From Coleophoma eucalyptorum (taxonomy: Eukaryota; Ascomycota; Leotiomycetes; Helotiales; Dermateaceae): 64,000 nt of DNA. Where the stretch lies: contig JALRME010000001.1 in the NCBI GenBank assembly GCA_026120035.1, positions 3,299,909 through 3,363,908 on the forward strand, written 5' to 3'. Below, one piece after another: positions 10,627 to 23,085 of this stretch (the stretch's first letter is position 1; every line of letters begins with the position of its first letter). A program made the position numbers and the translations under genes. Below the pieces are notes generated by a model that was not told where the DNA came from, did no database searches, and saw nothing but the letters and a program-made list of their open reading frames with translations.

Positions 10627-11668
10627 ATTGAGTGAGTTGGGGGGGGGGGATATTTGTGGTTAGGTAGGTGGTTGCTTTGGGCAAGACGTTGGAATGATGA
10701 TGTGAGTTTTCGTTATTGTTGTTGTTGTTGTTGTCAGAAGAATCAGCTAAGGTGGGAGAAGGAGAGGGAGAGGAGGAAGAAAATAGTCTAGAGGTGCACG
10801 ATAAGACAAGGCATGGTGTGAATGAGGGGTTTCCCATTTACAGCGCCAACGATAGGTCGAACGATCGGAAGCACCAGGAAAGTGGTCACACTGGTTTCAT
10901 GCAACCAATCACGAGTGAAACCATTCTTCGCCCATGGGTATTTTCCAGGGTCCAGTCTAAATTATTGCGCAAGACTCGGCTTTGTTCTGCTCAAGTCCGA
11001 ATTGAGCGAACGGCGTTGGGTTGAGTGGATCGGGCTTTTTGGCCTGCGGTATCTTGACCTGATCTCGCGCCTTCCACTGACTCGGTCGTCTGTTGGCTTA
11101 CAAAACCTTTCATACATCAGCATTGCAAGTCTCACGTGTTGCACCCCCGCCCTTCCATCAGGTCACTGTAATATCTCATCGCGTGGCTTGTACTGCCAAA
11201 AGGCAGCAACAGGGCAAATAGTATTTGTCCACATCTTCGAAATGCAAGATGATAGTTCCCTGGACTTAGAAAGTCCAGCCTTAGAGAATAGAAGAGCTGT
11301 GAATATCCCATAACCATCGTAAAAATGAAAAGAAAAAAAGAAACCCTTTGACTGGCCCAGGCAGTTCAAATAGCCATTTTACGGTGCCATAGTACAACAG
11401 CGACAGCTCACGTGGCCACTGTGCCCTCCTTCAACGCCTTTGGAAACAAGCCTCGCACGATAGCAAACAGAGATGAAGAATGAATAGAACGCCCATGTTC
11501 TCCTACAATAATGTCCTTCTTCCTATCCAAGGACATGACGCGTGACGGGCCTGCAGGCGCTTTGCTGGTGTCGGTACGATGCGGCAGCTGTTGATCGTGT
11601 GCTCTTTTCTGCTCAGTTCGTGGAAAAGATGCTGCTCTGATGAGCGTCTCCGCAGACCCGTCAAATTG
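10627..11668. other. Intergenic, upstream of the mini-gene
   Basis: About 1 kb between the mini-gene start and the SF3B6 stop. A (GTT)n triplet repeat lies at 10718-10732 in the likely leader. No convincing gene; long ORFs on both strands are of poor quality. Confidence 0.5.
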
Positions 11669-12278
11669 TTATTCGATGCCATGCTGTTGTTTGAGCTGCT
11701 CTAAATTACTCTGGCGTTCGGCCAAGTCTGTTTTTGATCGGGCCATCTTCTCTGGTTGGTGGTAAAGGACTGTATAACATTAGCAGGGCCGTTCGTATCT
11801 GATGAGAAAGAGTACGTGCCGACTAGATATCGGTTCTGGAAGTTGAACCCGTTCAACTTGTCGCAGGCTTGTTTGGCATCCAGGACGTCTTCGTAGACAA
11901 CGAATGCAGTGCCCTTGGTGTTGTTGGCAATTCCCTGTCGGACTTGACTGTTTAAGAGGTCAGTATGTCTCCTGGTGATACAGTTCGAGTGACGTACCGG
12001 ATGGGTCCGAATTTGCCAAAGAGGTCGAAGAGCTCTTCTGGGGTGACGTTGTAGCTACGCTCCGTCAGCACCTCCCCTCATCAACAGTCCCCTCCCTTGC
12101 ACAGGCGCCATCGATATGTACGAACCTCAGATTCTTGACGAACAAAGCTCTGTTACACAAGTCGTTAGCCATGTGGTATATAGGCACGCTCTCTCTTTCC
12201 AAATGCAGAGGCGTGACCGTCCGGGGAGGCCTCAGCTTACCGATTGACTTCGGGTGCAAGTTTACCGCCGCGACTCAT
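11669..12278 (-). CDS. SF3B6: Splicing factor 3B subunit 6 (p14/SF3b14)
   Basis: Small RRM protein of the U2 snRNP SF3b complex, located near the branch-point adenosine. Five exons: 12278-12241, 12149-12126, 12054-11998, 11947-11820, 11769-11669 (348 nt, 115 aa). The protein starts [20 protein letters not shown] (RNP2), continues with [20 protein letters not shown] and has RNP1-like [10 protein letters not shown], then NRYLVVLYHQP and ends QQHGIE. This matches the p14 family throughout, including length. Intron 4 (11819-11770) needs a GC donor (GCACGT) to give the conserved RYLVVLY; intron 2 has donor GTTCGT. Exon 2 is only 24 nt. Confidence 0.93.
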
Positions 12279-13068
12279 AGCTTGGCTACGGGTTCTATGT
12301 GATCGTGAGTATTGTTAGATTGGAAGTGTAGGTGTATCGTCGCGAAAGGTGGAGTCGGAGGGGGGTTTAATCAGATCTGAGGTGCAGAGATCCGAAAGTC
12401 GCAAAGAGCCTGTGCTAGACGTTTTAGGACTAGTGTTTGGTCACGTGGTCAGACAACACAACGTCGGGCGAGGCTGCAAGGATCTTCGATACCTTATGGA
12501 GGAATCTTTGCCAGCTGTACGAGGGGTGGTGCATCATCGGGATCATGATGTTGATTATTTTTGTGGCAAAATAGCCTGGGGTTATATAGGCCACATATAC
12601 CATAAGGAGGCGATGCTTTTAAGAATATGCTCCCCGCGTTCCAGAGGCTCTACCGTGCATAGTGGAACCCTGTCATCCATGACATGATGTTTATATGCAA
12701 CATAGAGAGTGCCTCAATGAAGTCAGAGCATGGTTTTCTCAATACATTAAAACCACCTGGATTATGCCAGCGCTTGTGGTTTTTTGTCCCGCATGCGCCC
12801 AGAACCCAGTACGAAATCAACGATCGCAAGTTTTTGAAAGTTGGTATTCTACAGTTGAACCCAGTTGTCCATGTATCACTTCAATGATCTTGCTAGTTAT
12901 TAATCTTGCAAAAATTGACTCGATCTCACATATTTCACACTTCAACGTCTCCGGATTCCGCTAACCATCCAAGTCCACTATATATGAAAATTGATATGTT
13001 GTACTACCATGTCGGAGGACTATTATAGGGCTGAAAGCAATGAGATGACCATCTGAATAATCAATTGG

Positions 13069-14001
13069 CTATTCTATTTGCACTAGATCTAGTCTACCTA
13101 TAATCAAAGACCCTTTAGCATCCATTTTCTGGAATGTAAACCCTAGCGGAGATAAACAATATCTTGCAATGTCTGATATTTCTTCTGATGTTGGTTGGCC
13201 GGGCGGTCGTCGACACAGCTTACATAGAATCACAAGAGTCCAATCGGCTCTTAGCGACATTAGATAATACTTTCGGCCATAAATCCTCCCTGGGAAGTTA
13301 TTTAGCATGCCCGTAAAAGTCCCAAGATATTGTAGTAGTGTCCTCCTCGCTTGTGATAGGTAGGTTTGATTGTCTAGGGAGGGGGGGGGGTGTGTTTTTG
13401 AAGACTGCGTGCCCTTCTGGATCCAGTATATATCGATTTGACATTGCCATTTTTGCAGACCGCCGAAGTCTTTTGCTCAAATATTATTCGTATTCTGCAG
13501 ACTGGACAGAGCATATTCGAAGGTGAAGAAAGCGATTCACGAAGAATGATGAAGATTCAACATACTCCTTCTAACGATATTCCGAATTAATTGCCAAGCC
13601 TGCGATAGATAAATTAATATTGCAGTAAACCCCGAGATTATTGGGATATCATCAATACTAAGGATGATGGATGACGTCGGAATAGGAAGTCGGAGTGATA
13701 TATTTCCATATGCGGACAACCCGGACCAAGTCTCACTCAGGCAGGCCCTACCGGACATAAGCAGAATGCCATAAAGTACAGAAGCATGCACGTGCAATGC
13801 TCCTGAATTCATTAAAGCCACAATACATGAAATGTGCCGCTGAACTACATCAATACCGATAGTCTGTTGCTCCGTCATCGTCGGGTTAAATTCACTCCGA
13901 AGGCGTAGTCGAGCACCGACAAATAATAAAGCAAAGGGCATTCTATCTTTGCCCAACGCTCTTTTAGAAACAGCAATGCAACATTTGAATTTTTTTAACA
14001 T
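13069..14001 (-). CDS. Unassigned possible two-exon protein or remnant
   Basis: Two open segments in the same frame, 14001-13537 and about 13478-13069, are separated by a stop. An intron with donor GTATGT (about 13565) and acceptor TTTGAG (about 13480) would join them in frame. The first half has hydrophobic stretches (HVHASVLYGILLMSG; ISGFTAILIYLSQAW); the second is soluble-looking (ADWTLVILCKLCRRPPGQP). The branch site is weak and no family is recognised. It may be a decayed gene or chance. Confidence 0.22.
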
Positions 14002-14474
14002 TCATTTCTTCTCCATTTTTGCTCTATGGCGCGGGTCAAGTTCACAATCGAGATGATGTGATAACGCAAATCACGTCGGGGATTTGCAGGTATATTGAGC
14101 TGCTTCCAATACTTCGGCCATCTGCTCTGCTATCAATTCGAATATTGTCCCTCTCGAACTGTCATCTCTAGTCCGAGGATTGCTATACAGCCCCAAAAGC
14201 ATCGGTTTTAATGCAATATTATAAAGTTCGATATTGCCCATAAAACGCCATTAGATGGATTTCTTACTTCGACGGGCGCGACCATCTCGGAAACCTTTCG
14301 TCTTGCCTAGCATGGCTTCAGTCGCGTGGATTCTACAGCGCCTGGGTGCCAATTGATCAGTATCGCGCCCAATCAAGGAGTTTCGTTACATACATTGGTA
14401 TAGTAGCTCTACATTCTCTCATAGCCTAGACAAGTCCAGACGAGCACTCTGCATCCATTTGTAACCCAGCAGGT

Positions 14475-14534
14475 AAGAGAAAAGAAAGGAAAAGGGAAAA
14501 GAAAAAAAATAGAAAAGAAAGCAAAAGAAAGGGA
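14475..14534. repeat. Purine-rich (A/G) tract
   Basis: About 60 bp almost only A and G on the + strand, interrupted by single T and C. Low-complexity DNA. Confidence 0.8.
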
Positions 14535-14631
14535 ATCAAGTAGTACGCAAAGTTAACATTATTCAGTATCTAACACCATTCATGATGTCTATCCTAAAAG
14601 GCACTTTTAAAGGATATTCATCTACGGCGCT

Positions 14632-14688
14632 GAGTCATTGAGGCAGTTCTGAGTCATTGAGGCGGTTCTGAGTCAATGAGGCAGTTCT
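14632..14688. repeat. Three tandem 19-bp repeats carrying TGAGTCA
   Basis: Unit gagtcattgaggcagttct is repeated at 14632-14650, 14651-14669 and 14670-14688, with one change in each of the second and third copies. With the T preceding each unit, every repeat presents TGAGTCA, the bZIP (Gcn4/AP-1 type) core. Confidence 0.9.
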
Positions 14689-16813
14689 GTTTGGCGAACC
14701 TTTCGAGAAGGCATGGCCTCCACTGTCGACATATGATGTTGATGTCAACAGCCTTTGACCAAACACTGATGTATCCGACAACATCTTTACACCAGCTCGA
14801 CAAACATGCAGATTGGCCTGTGCTATGATAACGCAGCGACGACAGCCGCATCCATGTTGAATCCTGGAACTCTTGGTGGACAGCTACCACTTAGCCCATA
14901 CAGTATTGGTCTTTCTCAGAGACTCAAAATCGGCACTGTTTTGCGTTTTGCCAGTTGTTTTTTCGGTGACGGAGACGTCGAATACGGCCACTTTATCGTG
15001 AAGTCCGACTCCGGCTCTAGATTTTCATAACAGGCGATATATCGGGGCACAGCCTTACGACGCTACGAAGTAGACCGAACAAGATTTTATAAATCTCAGT
15101 GTTTTCAATGCGAAGCCATTCTTGGAACCGTCATGCCCGTTTCCTTTGAATCCCGACTTGGCGAGAATATCTCCTCGGGAGTTTCCACCCAGACCAAGCA
15201 CGCCATCCTCTACGGTGTCCAACCACCTATGCCTGACAGCAGCCACAACCGACTTGGCTACGTGCGAACACAAGCAGATCTTATCGCCATGATATGCAAG
15301 GGCTTGGGAAAAGTCTTATCTGGACGACATTCGCGATCAGAACTGCAGGGACTATGTTCAGCCCCAAAACCGAAGTTGTATATCCAGCAGCAGCATGATG
15401 CAAGCGGTGATGGGAAAAATGGGCGATAATCCATCTCGTCGTTGGGGGCTCTGAGCTGGCTCGGGTCGGGTAGAGGTGGCTGGTGGCTCGAAATCTCGCT
15501 TGCAGCGCAACGTTCACTAGGACCGGTCACTAAACTGTTATTGTTGCAGTTTCTTTTACCAATCCCTCGCCACTACAGAGGGCTCTGTGGAGATGCGCAC
15601 GACGGTTCTCCGTTCATCGCGTGTTCCCGTTAGGGGTATCGTCCGTTATCCTCCTGAGGGGCGTCTTTTAGCGCGCTCCATCCATTGTCATGTCCACATC
15701 ACAGCAGTCAGTCAATCATGCCTTGTCCTTGGCCATGGAAACTACGACACGAAAGTTTCGAGATAACTTCAAGGGATGCTGCGCTGGATTATATGACGCC
15801 TTGCTTTTGCGACATGACAGCTGCCGCCGCCCCTGCTGCTACAAACACAATAATTCACGATGATTCTACGCTAGATTCAAGGACAACTACAATTTCGTGA
15901 ACAACTTCAAGAGGCGGCCAATCTTGAGCTGAACGGAGTTCGTAAAGGTAGCCTACGGGTTTCGATACCACCTGCTCGATCGAGGATGGCAAGATCATCC
16001 TCAATGATTGTGCCATTGGACAACGTCTCACTCTTATCTATTATTTGTAGTATGATCCAAGCTAGATCCGTCCCAGAATCCATCCGAGGCTCCTGAAGTC
16101 TTGGCGTATAATAAGTCTTGGCGCCCCTTCGGAAGTCACCACCACCTCCCTGCGCTCTAATTTCACGATATTCGAAAGCAGCACGGAAGTCCAGCTTCTC
16201 GTGCTTTGGGGAAGTTGATCGTAGCCCCGCCGTCGCATTCACTAAGCATGCCGTTGCAATTTCTGAACCATACCACTACCAACAGCACACAGCACGACCG
16301 AGACCTGAGAGTCGCATGCTATCCAGCTTATCCAGCTAGGCTCCATATTTCACTCCACTTGGTCCGCGTCCTGATTCCGGGGTTCATTGTTTTGCCCTCA
16401 ACCATACCCGCGCGCAAGATAAGACGGCAATTTCAACATGTGAGAATGGAACTGAGGTTGGACTTTCTAATTTCTCTCGTGATATATGCATGAGACTAAT
16501 AGAATTCTAAGCGGTGGTCTTTCGCCTCGATGCAAGCAAGATGCCAGACTCACCACGAGAGAGCCGAGCCAAGAGAACAAGGAAAAGCTTTACCTCAGCC
16601 TCCAAACCCCGAGCATCGAGTCTCCGAGCCGTCCTTCTGCTAAGGCAGGTGGTGTCTGGCCACCCATGCCTCTTTGCCGGGCCTGTTCCATTGTTCTTCT
16701 TCTTGTCGTCAAGTAATCGGGACGGGACTAAGTATTGCTATCGTATCTCACCCAACACGCGTTGCAGCAACCCTGCAGAGAAATGGATCCGCTCTCAGTG
16801 CCACCCCTAACCT

Positions 16814-16846
16814 TACTCCGTACGGAGTACCGCAGATAAGTGATAG
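16814..16846 (+). promoter_or_regulatory. Palindrome with CCG-N2-CGG and paired GATA sites
   Basis: A perfect 16-bp palindrome tactccgtacggagta (16814-16829) contains everted CCG/CGG half-sites of the Zn2Cys6 factor type. It is followed by AGATAA (16834-16839) and TGATAG (16841-16846), both HGATAR sites for AreA/NIT2-type nitrogen GATA factors. About 280 bp upstream of the PTR2 start codon. Function inferred from motif knowledge. Confidence 0.45.
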
Positions 16847-17033
16847 GTATTTCTGTTGGTCGTTGATTGATGAGCCGGTAACATGAAGAAAGCTTCCAGA
16901 ACACTCGGGGATGGCGAATGTCTCTAATCTCGGGGCCTGTATCTGCTTGCCCCTTGCGGAATCGCCGTGAGATGCGGTGCACGTCGCCCTTGTCAATCGC
17001 CCCTCTGAGGATGTTATCGTACCAGCGCGATAG

Positions 17034-17041
17034 TATATAAT
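17034..17041 (+). promoter_or_regulatory. TATA box of the PTR2 transporter
   Basis: TATATAAT 81 bp upstream of the ATG at 17122, in an appropriate place for a fungal core promoter. Confidence 0.5.
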
Positions 17042-17121
17042 AGACGGGCCACGCACATTTAATTTTTCCTCTCTAAGGTTCTTCTTCACCACTGTCAATT
17101 TATCGGCTCAAGACCCTCAAG

Positions 17122-19218
17122 ATGGGTGAGTTACTTGAATATCTATTTCTGGCCAATGAATTATGCTAAATTAGTTTTAGTTGTCGAAAACACCACCGCA
17201 GATGCTCAGATCATTCTGGGTGACTCCGCTCATCTCAACATAGATCGCGAGGGTTCTTTCATTCATCCCGAGCACGAGGTTGCCCTTCCTGTCAGCCATG
17301 GTCCGAACTACCCCACCGAAGAGGAGAGGAAGACGCTTCGTAGAGTTGCGGGTAAACTGCCAACAGTAGCTTATGCCATCTGTGTTGTTGAATTCGCCGA
17401 GCGTGCTTCCTACTACGGATGTTCGCCATTGTTCAGCAACTACGTAAATCGAGTTCTACCAGTAGGTGGAAACGGATTCGGAGCACCACCAAGAGGTACT
17501 CAACAAACCGCTGGAGCTTTAGGAATGGGCACAGTTGTTTCCAGTGCTGTCTCACAATCATTTTCTATGTTGGCATACTGCCTTCCCTTACTATTTGGCT
17601 GGCTCGCCGATACGAGAACTGGAAGATGGAGAATGATCTGCTACGGTATTGCAGTAATTGGAGTTGTAAGTCCCTTACATTCCTTTGTTTATGGTTCATG
17701 TTTGGGTTGTGTACTTGAATGCAGTGGCATCACTTTTTGAGATGGATTATACTAACTCAATGCTTAAAGGCTCACGTTATCATGGTTGCTTCTGGTGCCA
17801 AGAGCTTGTTGGCCAACGGCAATGCCAAAATTCCATTCTTTCTCTCAGTCTACATTCTATCCATTGGATCTGGTAAGAAAATCCCCGCGTCATATAATAC
17901 TGGCCGTTATTAATAATTGCCAGCTATGTTCAAGCCTAATATTTCCCCAACCCTTCTTGACCAAATGCCTAACGACGAGCTGTATGTTAAGACTCTAAAG
18001 AGTGGTGAGAGAGTTATTGTTGACCCCGAGCACACTACCGAGCGGGTAATGCTCTGGTTCTATCTTCTTATCAACATTGGTGGCTTCATGGGAGTACCAA
18101 CAGCTTACACCGAGAAATACATCGGATGGTGGTTGTCATTTTTGCTACCACTCCTCCTTTACGTCCCATTGCCCGCCCTGTTGTGGTGGCTGAAGCCCAA
18201 GCTCATCCTCTCACCACCAGGAGGAAGCGATCTCGGAAATGTCTTCCGAATTCTCGGCATCTGCTTTAAGCGTGGAGGTGTCATGAAGATCTTCAAGGGT
18301 GGCTTCTTTGAGCCAGCTAAGCCATCTAACCTGGCTAAGAGTTCCCACCCGATTGACGTACCATGGAATGATGCTTTCGTTGACGATGTCCGACGATCAT
18401 TCCAAGCAACTGGAATTTTCTGCTTCTTCCCAATCCAGAGTATCAACGACACTGGTCTTGGAGGTGCCGCCAGCGCCTTGAGTACCATGCTCACCACCAA
18501 CGGTGTTCCCAACGATGTTATTGGCAACTTTAACTCCCTCAGCATTATCGCCATGGCTCCAGTCCTGAACTATGGTCTCTACCCATTCCTCCGTAATCGT
18601 GGAATTCACTACGGACCTGTTGCACGCATGACTACCGGTTTCATGATTTCTACGCTTGGTGGCGTTGGATATACCATCCTCAACTACTATGCGTATAAAC
18701 TCGGTCCATGTGGCCACTACGGTTCAAGCGCGACCTGTGTTGACGCCGATGGTGTCTCTCTCGTTTCCAACATCTCTGTCTGGTGGATGGCCATCCCATA
18801 TGCGCTAGGAGGAATTTCTGAGTTATTCGTCAACGTACCAGCATACGGTATTGCTTACTCTCGTGCACCAAAGAACATGAGAGGTCTCGTTTCCGCCATC
18901 AACCTGTTCGCTTCTGCCATCGCATACGCTGTCGGTCTTGCATGCTCTAGCGTTATCAAGGATCCATTCCTCACCTGGGATTTTGGTGCTCCAGCCATCA
19001 TTGGCGGTATCTCATGCGCTATATTCTATTGGTTCTTCCGAGACCTCGACAAGGAAGAGTATACACTTAGTGAGAATGATGATCGACATCTTGCGGAAAC
19101 GACGGGTGAGAAGGTTATCTCAGAGAGCGGTTCTGCCGCTCCAGAATATACCGAGAAGGACACTATTGCTGGTGTTACCACTTCTGAGAAGACTCACGAT
19201 AAAGAGATTAACATATAA
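17122..19218 (+). CDS. PTR2: Peptide transporter, POT/PTR2 family
   Basis: Proton-coupled di/tripeptide importer of the plasma membrane. Exons 17122-17125, 17181-17665, 17770-17872, 17924-19218 (1887 nt, 628 aa). The first coding exon is just ATGG, spliced by GTGAGT to TTTTAG; this gives the expected start MVVENTTAD. The family motif ExxERxxYYG appears as EFAERASYYG near residue 70 and the second signature as WFYLLINIGG. About 12 membrane segments with a large central loop (CFKRGGVMKIFKGGFFEPA), as in yeast Ptr2. The C-terminal tail is charged and Ser/Thr-rich. TATA box, palindrome and GATA sites lie upstream. Confidence 0.95.
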
Positions 19219-21063
19219 GATGACTACTGCATCTGTAATGAATGATGGAAATTTGGATATGCGCTGCTTGATGAGTTGAACTCTTATAAGTTTTATAAAT
19301 TTAGATATAAATCAAAATACCCCTTCACCTCTCGCTCATCCTGCCTTTCGTCCACTTATCATTGACCGAAGTGTTCTCAGCCAAGAGTCTAGCAAGCCAT
19401 AATTTAAGGTAGTAGTTCATTTCTCTCCAACTGGTATGAGCTAAAAGCTTGTGTACCCCTCCGCTTTACGTTTCTCAGGTATAAGCATCAACGGCCTCCA
19501 ATCAGAATGATATAAGTTGGTCATAACGCCTGCCATGGGAAAGCCAACCCATGTAATTGTGCTCTAGTATTTAAGAGAGTGCATTCAGTATTTTGACGTC
19601 GAGCCATACCAACCATACCAGCTAGTAACCTCGACCAGAACAAGCAGCACTATACAAGCACTCCATTACGAGCGTCACAACTCCCTATCCCTCTGCATCG
19701 AGGCGATTGAAGAGAATTGCCTCTGGACAGTAATGCTCGAAGATTTGTTGTGACTTGTGTAGAATTGACCATTGTGCTAAGCATTCATCCCTTGCTGCAC
19801 CTGGGAAGACAGAAACAGTATCCGCATTTGTGCCTTTTACATCACAGAAGGCATTTTCAACCTTAGAGCTAGCTACCAACCGCAATCTGTTGGATGAGCT
19901 GTCATATTCTGAACTATCTCTCTTGATTAATAAGTCCTCCTTGAATGACCGTCCGGTGATGATTATCTTGCATGAGGGGCGAGAGGATTACGCCTCTTTT
20001 TGGATTTTGGATTTTGGATTTGTCCTTTGCAGCTGGCTTTGAAGTAAGTGTCTGCTCATCATCTGAGTTACTGAAGGGAGGTTTATGGCATGTCGACTAA
20101 ATGCCGAAATGGATACCATGATGATTGCGCTGCGCTGCGCCGCTTCATGCCGATCTTCCAGAATATCTTCCGAAACCCTGTAAAGTGCGAGTAAGACAGC
20201 CAGAGATTGAAGATCATGAATAGACTGCAGCGTGCATGCTCATCCGTTAGACGGACAGAAGATAGATAATTTATGGGAATGAGGTAAACTCTGCGAAGTT
20301 ATGCTTCCATCTACTTAGAAAGCCCTCTGCTTATAAAATCGGTGATATTTTAGAAACACACCAAGGTATTTTATGGCTTTGAGCCTTCCTTCTCATACAG
20401 TACTTAGCTTACCTAGTAGACTTATAAACTAAACCCACTATTTCTTAGATCACAGTTCCAGTGCCTTGTCCAAGATTGTCCCGCCATACTGAAGGAGACG
20501 TTTGGTCGGGACTTTTGTAGTATTCTAGGAAGAAATCGCGGGGGAGGCTGCATGGCTAAACTTACAACCCCCATCAGATGAATTCTGAATCCCAGTCTCT
20601 GGGCTCTAGAGAGTGGACTATTTCTCCGAGGTGATATGGTTCATTTGGAGCAAAAGAAAAAGAGGTTTGAGATATAGAAACGGATTAAGTACACTGACCA
20701 ACTCGCCGAGACTAGTGCGGAATCCCTTGAGAAACTCTTACTCAATACGGCATTTTAAACATCTTAAAGAGCTTGTCGCAATTAAGGTAGGCAGCGCAAC
20801 GTGGGAGCGTTTTCCGCAGGCGTCCATAAAGGCGTCGGTAATTTAGCCGAGCAACTCCTGAGCAATCTCGGTAAATATGTTGGCATCGAATAAAGTGCAA
20901 ACGCGCGTTGTCAGAGGCCGAATGGTCCTTTAATCGACCATGAGAGATCGGATGCAAATCATATAGGTTTGAACGATCGCCGAGTCTGGTCCATCTCTCT
21001 GTTTTGTGTTTCGTTTTCGGTTTCATTCACTCGTTCGTCCATTCATTCTTTCTTCAGCCAAAA
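19219..21063. other. Intergenic, no recognised gene
   Basis: 1.8 kb including the PTR2 3' flank and the CE16 esterase promoter. ORFs at 19685-20042 on both strands overlap and resemble no family. Confidence 0.5.
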
Positions 21064-22526
21064 ATGGGATTTTTCAACCAGGCATCGCCGCTGGCGGCAG
21101 GTATTTTCTTCGCTTCTGCTGTCAGTGCACAGGTTGCCATGTATGGCCAGTGTGGTGGCACTGATTTTACAGGGTCAACAACCTGTGTCTCTGGTGCGGT
21201 TTGCCAGTATCAAAATGACTTCTACTGTGAGTTCTCTTCCACAACCTATAAGTCAAATGGAATTCTAATGCGGTCTCAGCTCAATGCGTTGAAGGAACGG
21301 CAACATCGGTGGCTGCTGCAAGTTCTGCGGCCCCAAATCAGACAACTGCATTTACTTCGGCTTCGCAAGCACCTTCCGCCGTGTTGCCCCAGGGCAACTC
21401 AACAACTCTTTCAACTTCCATTGTGAAGTTGTTGACGAGTTCTAGCACTCCAGCCGCTGTCACTTCCGTCAGCTCATCCACTCTTGCAACTTCAATTTCC
21501 AAGGCGCAAACAACTGCTGTTGCAGCAACCACTTCCGTGGCGGCAGTGAATGTTGCTACAAGTTCTGCTGTTGCTGCCGCCAGCGCAAGTTCGTCTGCAT
21601 CCTCTGGAACCAAATACCTGATGGTCTTGTAAGTCCTGCCTAGAATTCGAGTTTTGAAATGTAGACTGATTAAGATGCAGTGGTGACTCCTACTCTTCAG
21701 ATGGTTTCTGGCCCGGCAGCGAAACTCCCTCGGCTGAGGCGCCCCTTGGTATTGCTTCCCCAGGAACCACCACAGATGCTGGCCTGAACTGGCTTGGAGT
21801 AACCGCCACGGAGTTGAACACCACTTTAACTCTTGCCTTTGACTACGCAGAGTATGGTGCTACGACAGACAACAGCCTCGTGAGTGGCGCAACTAACGAT
21901 CTTATCGCTCAAGTCACTGAGTTCGAAACCTATACGGCGCACAACGCCTCCGACATTGCGTGGACCTCGGATAACACTATGGCTGTTGTCTGGATGGGTA
22001 TCAACGATGTTGGTAACTCGTACTGGGATGGATTTGAGACTCCTTTCGACACCGTTCTGGACCAGTACTTCTCGCAGCTTCAATACTTGTATGATGCTGG
22101 AATCAGATACTTTACTTTGTTTATGATTCCTCGTAAGTACATTTTTGTGTCCATTTGCAAGGTTTAGAAAATCTGTGAGCTGACATTTGGTAACTAGCAT
22201 TTGACCAAGCTCCGGTTTTCCAGGGCCAGACAACCCAGAACATGGACTACGTTCGCTCCAACATCAGCACATACAACGCCGACCTAGTGACCCGTATGGC
22301 AACATTCAAGTCTGCCAATACTGGTGTCACTGGTACTGTATTCAACACTTCCGAGTCTTTCTGGACTGCACTTGATGACCCATCAACGTACGGAGCCACA
22401 GACGCGACCTGTGCGAATGCTGATGGCACAACCTGTTTGTGGTACGATACCTACCACCCAGGCCAGGCTATCCAAAAACTTGTTGCTCAAAACTTCGTGG
22501 CTGCACTGGAGGGAACCTTTTTCTAG
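21064..22526 (+). CDS. Secreted acetyl esterase, CBM1-CE16 (GDSL)
   Basis: Exons 21064-21226, 21280-21628, 21681-22132, 22198-22526 (1293 nt, 430 aa). A signal peptide (about residues 1-21) is followed by a family 1 cellulose-binding module ([27 protein letters not shown]). An approximately 110-residue Ala/Ser/Thr-rich linker leads to a GDSL hydrolase: FGDSYSSDG with nucleophile Ser174, block III GINDVGN, and the Asp-His pair in WYDTYHPG (about Asp405/His408). This matches carbohydrate esterase family 16, exo-acting acetyl esterases on hemicellulose oligosaccharides. The splice TACT|CTCAA restores the CBM1 ending YSQC. Introns are 52-65 nt. Confidence 0.92.
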
Positions 22527-23085
22527 GTTAAGTAGCGAGACTGAGGTAGAAAAAGACACCGGGCCTCAGAGAATCCGCATAATGACACAACTAGGCCTAT
22601 GTACGGCAAACGGGACAGCATTTTCAATTCCACTTGTACATATATAGTTGTATATAAAGCAACAGTTGGGTTGGATATTACTCCAGCAAAATAACTTCAT
22701 ACCTATCGTCAATTGAAATGACAAATTCGATAGCTAAGCCTCTGAAACATTGAATAATAACAAATGCGAATTGCTTTTGAAACAGGATAATTATTTTTTT
22801 CCAATCTAGCCAGGCATTAGTCACCGGTGATGTCCATTTCTCCCTCATCCTCGACAGTGTCGGTGAATTAGTCCCCAACTAAAGTTCTCTGGCTTTCGTA
22901 TTTGAAATTCTTAATCTAGTGAGCAATAACCACTCTTTGCCAAAATACTTTGAATTTGGCTTGATACCTAAACTTCGTTTATGTTTTTGATAATGAAACT
23001 CTGGAGTTACTAAATCTAATCATCTCATGAATGCGTTCACCAGTGTTGAAGTATTGACAAAGGTTGGTAACGAAGTCGATCGAGG
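22527..23085. other. Convergent intergenic region
   Basis: 559 AT-rich bp between two facing stop codons; 3' UTRs only as far as I can see. Confidence 0.6.

Larger units (their letters stand above)
12279..17121. other. 4.8-kb gene-poor region
   Basis: No recognised gene. It contains an unassigned ORF pair on the minus strand (13069-14001), a purine-rich tract (about 14475-14534), a triple 19-bp repeat (14632-14688) and, at the right end, the PTR2 promoter. Many short ORFs on both strands look random. Confidence 0.5.

Noticed and set aside
10822..11313. 163-codon plus-strand ORF upstream of SF3B6
   Set aside because: No family resemblance, no leader or domain pattern; likely chance.
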